A DNA stretch of 64,000 nt from the NCBI GenBank assembly GCA_963763115.1, contig CAVXNM010000058.1, forward strand, positions 17,251 through 81,250. The letters are read 5' to 3'. Origin of the DNA: CAVQCA01 sp963763115 (lineage in GTDB: Bacteria; Pseudomonadota; Gammaproteobacteria; UBA9214). Both the position numbers and the translations under genes were made by a program. Below, piece by piece: positions 62,927 through 64,000 of this stretch. Below the pieces are notes generated by a model, which saw only the letters and a program-made list of their open reading frames with translations, did not search any database and was not told the origin of the DNA. The first letter of the stretch is position 1; each line of letters begins with the position of its first letter.

Positions 62927-64000
62927 ATGCGTGCTTACCGAGCAAACTATTACTGCATCTTTTTAACGTTACTGTCTAGTCTATTGCTTTCCGGGTGCGG
63001 CGGCGGGGGCTCCAATGCCGACTCCGGCGGTGCGGATCTGGTTGCTCAGATGAATGGAAGTATTGGAGATGGTCCGGTTCTCGGCGCAACAGTCGTCATC
63101 AGCGATCGCGAAGGCAACGTCATCCAGTCCGAGGACATTGCATCGACGAACTACAGCATCACGCTGCATGTGCCCGGAGGAACTGAGTCCTACCCTCTCA
63201 CCATTCAGGCACAGGGCGGAACGGACCTTGTTTCAAACGCCTTCCCCGATCTACCGTTGCTATCGGTTGCACTGAGCCCGTCTACAACGACAGTCAACAT
63301 CAACCCATTCTCGACACTTATCGTCAAGACGGCGCTGGCCATGACGGACGGTGCATCCGAAGAGAATATCGCCGCTGCCCGATCAGCAGTTCTCAACGAA
63401 CTGAACTTTGGATTTGATACCACGCTGCTTGACGATCCCATCACGCTGGTTGTAACCGATTCCAACGCGGCCATGATCACCAAGGCCAGCGAAGCGCTGG
63501 CGGAGATGGTCCGCCGCACCCGGGATACCCTCCTGGCTCAAGGAAGCAGTCTCACGGCAGACGATGTCATGACCTCGCTGGCTGCGGACCTTAGCGATGG
63601 CTCGTTAGATGGTTCTGGTGCAAACAATGCCGATCCCCGGCTATCCGCCACGGCGAAGGTGGTGAGTGCGCAGGTCCTTGTCGAGGCGCTCACCAATAGC
63701 CTAAAGGTCGGAGGCGCTGACGCTACGACTACCCTGGACAACGCCATCCTGTTTTCTTTCCCGGATGCTCCGCCTGCCGTTACCGAACTGGTGCCAATTG
63801 GCGCCGAAATGATTGATCAGGCCATGGGTGCTGTCAATGCTGCGCTATCGATTGCGCCCAGTGTCGCCTTGTCAGACATCCAGGCAAAACTGACTCAGCT
63901 CACTCCGGGAAGCCTTGCGTCCGAAATACGGAGCATTTTGCCACCGGAAAGCGCGGCCGAACTGGATGTTGCGATTGCGCAGATGCCTACAGCATCTGAG
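62927..64000 (+). CDS. Large lipoprotein, cut by the right window edge
   Basis: An open frame of 358 codons from the ATG at 62927 to the last base. The product starts MRAYRANYYCIFLTLLSSLLLSGCGGGGS: a signal peptide with lipobox LSGC (Cys at residue 24) and a glycine-rich linker. It continues with a beta-rich domain (LVAQMNGSIGDGPVLGATVVI; SITLHVPGGTES) and a long helical part with PSTTTVNINPFSTLIVKTALAM and repeated ALAEMVRR-like helices. The domain near 40-110 recalls carboxypeptidase-regulatory-like beta folds. It forms, with the two paralogues to its left, a cluster of surface lipoproteins. C-terminus outside the window. GAGG precedes the start at 12 bp. Confidence 0.85.
   Translation, partial: MRAYRANYYCIFLTLLSSLLLSGCGGGGSNADSGGADLVAQMNGSIGDGPVLGATVVISDREGNVIQSEDIASTNYSITLHVPGGTESYPLTIQAQGGTDLVSNAFPDLPLLSVALSPSTTTVNINPFSTLIVKTALAMTDGASEENIAAARSAVLNELNFGFDTTLLDDPITLVVTDSNAAMITKASEALAEMVRRTRDTLLAQGSSLTADDVMTSLAADLSDGSLDGSGANNADPRLSATAKVVSAQVLVEALTNSLKVGGADATTTLDNAILFSFPDAPPAVTELVPIGAEMIDQAMGAVNAALSIAPSVALSDIQAKLTQLTPGSLASEIRSILPPESAAELDVAIAQMPTASE

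Overview
The window looks like chromosome of a sulfur-oxidising gammaproteobacterium of the Chromatiales type. It is GC-rich and densely coded. It carries a complete oxidative (reverse) dissimilatory sulfite reductase operon, dsrABEFHCMKLJOPNR, in the order known from Allochromatium vinosum. The housekeeping neighbours (icd, mnmA-hflD, acnA, purB, mfd, dusA) also fit this group. No species can be named from the sequence alone.

Layout. 0-9.8 kb: housekeeping genes (icd fragment, nudJ, mnmA, hflD, acnA, purB) and a GNAT gene broken by a one-base frameshift. 9.9-17.6 kb, minus strand: an arsenic organification (arsenosugar-type) locus made of dusA, a fatty-acid hydroxylase, a mercuric-reductase-like flavoprotein, radical-SAM ArsS, methyltransferase ArsM and two small glycosyltransferases. 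17.7-21.4 kb: agmatine-to-putrescine conversion (aguA, aguB) and a DAHP synthase. 21.4-25.7 kb: a decayed rhodanese, an exported DsrE-like protein and an MMPL/LolA-like export pair. 25.8-30 kb: mfd and a CsiV-like protein. 30.2-33.6 kb, minus strand: a Sel1-repeat gene, a dsrS-like gene, glutaredoxin and siroheme synthase cysG in one apparent operon, which would supply the siroheme DsrAB needs.

34-40.4 kb: an unusual accessory block just upstream of dsrA. It holds several proteins of unknown function, three different Fe(II)/2-oxoglutarate oxygenases, a GNAT without a standard start codon and a cysteine-free DsrC paralogue (RspA type). 40.9-53.5 kb: the dsr operon. It encodes sulfite reductase DsrAB, the sulfur-transfer proteins DsrEFH and DsrC, the membrane complex DsrMKJOP, the NAD(P)H-coupling flavoprotein DsrL, the amidase DsrN and the A-type fold protein DsrR. 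Stable intercistronic hairpins lie after dsrA, dsrC and dsrP, and a likely internal promoter precedes dsrR. It is followed by a NarX/NarL-type two-component system and a rhodanese, candidates for local regulation and sulfur transfer.

56.3-64 kb: a looser, more AT-rich accessory end. It holds an S24-like protein, an ExeA-type ATPase with a hidden overlapping small gene, two related surface proteins with Ig-like and fibronectin-III-like modules (one with a 15-bp tandem repeat), long gene-poor stretches, and a lipoprotein gene running off the right edge. No tRNA, rRNA, CRISPR array or intact insertion sequence was seen.
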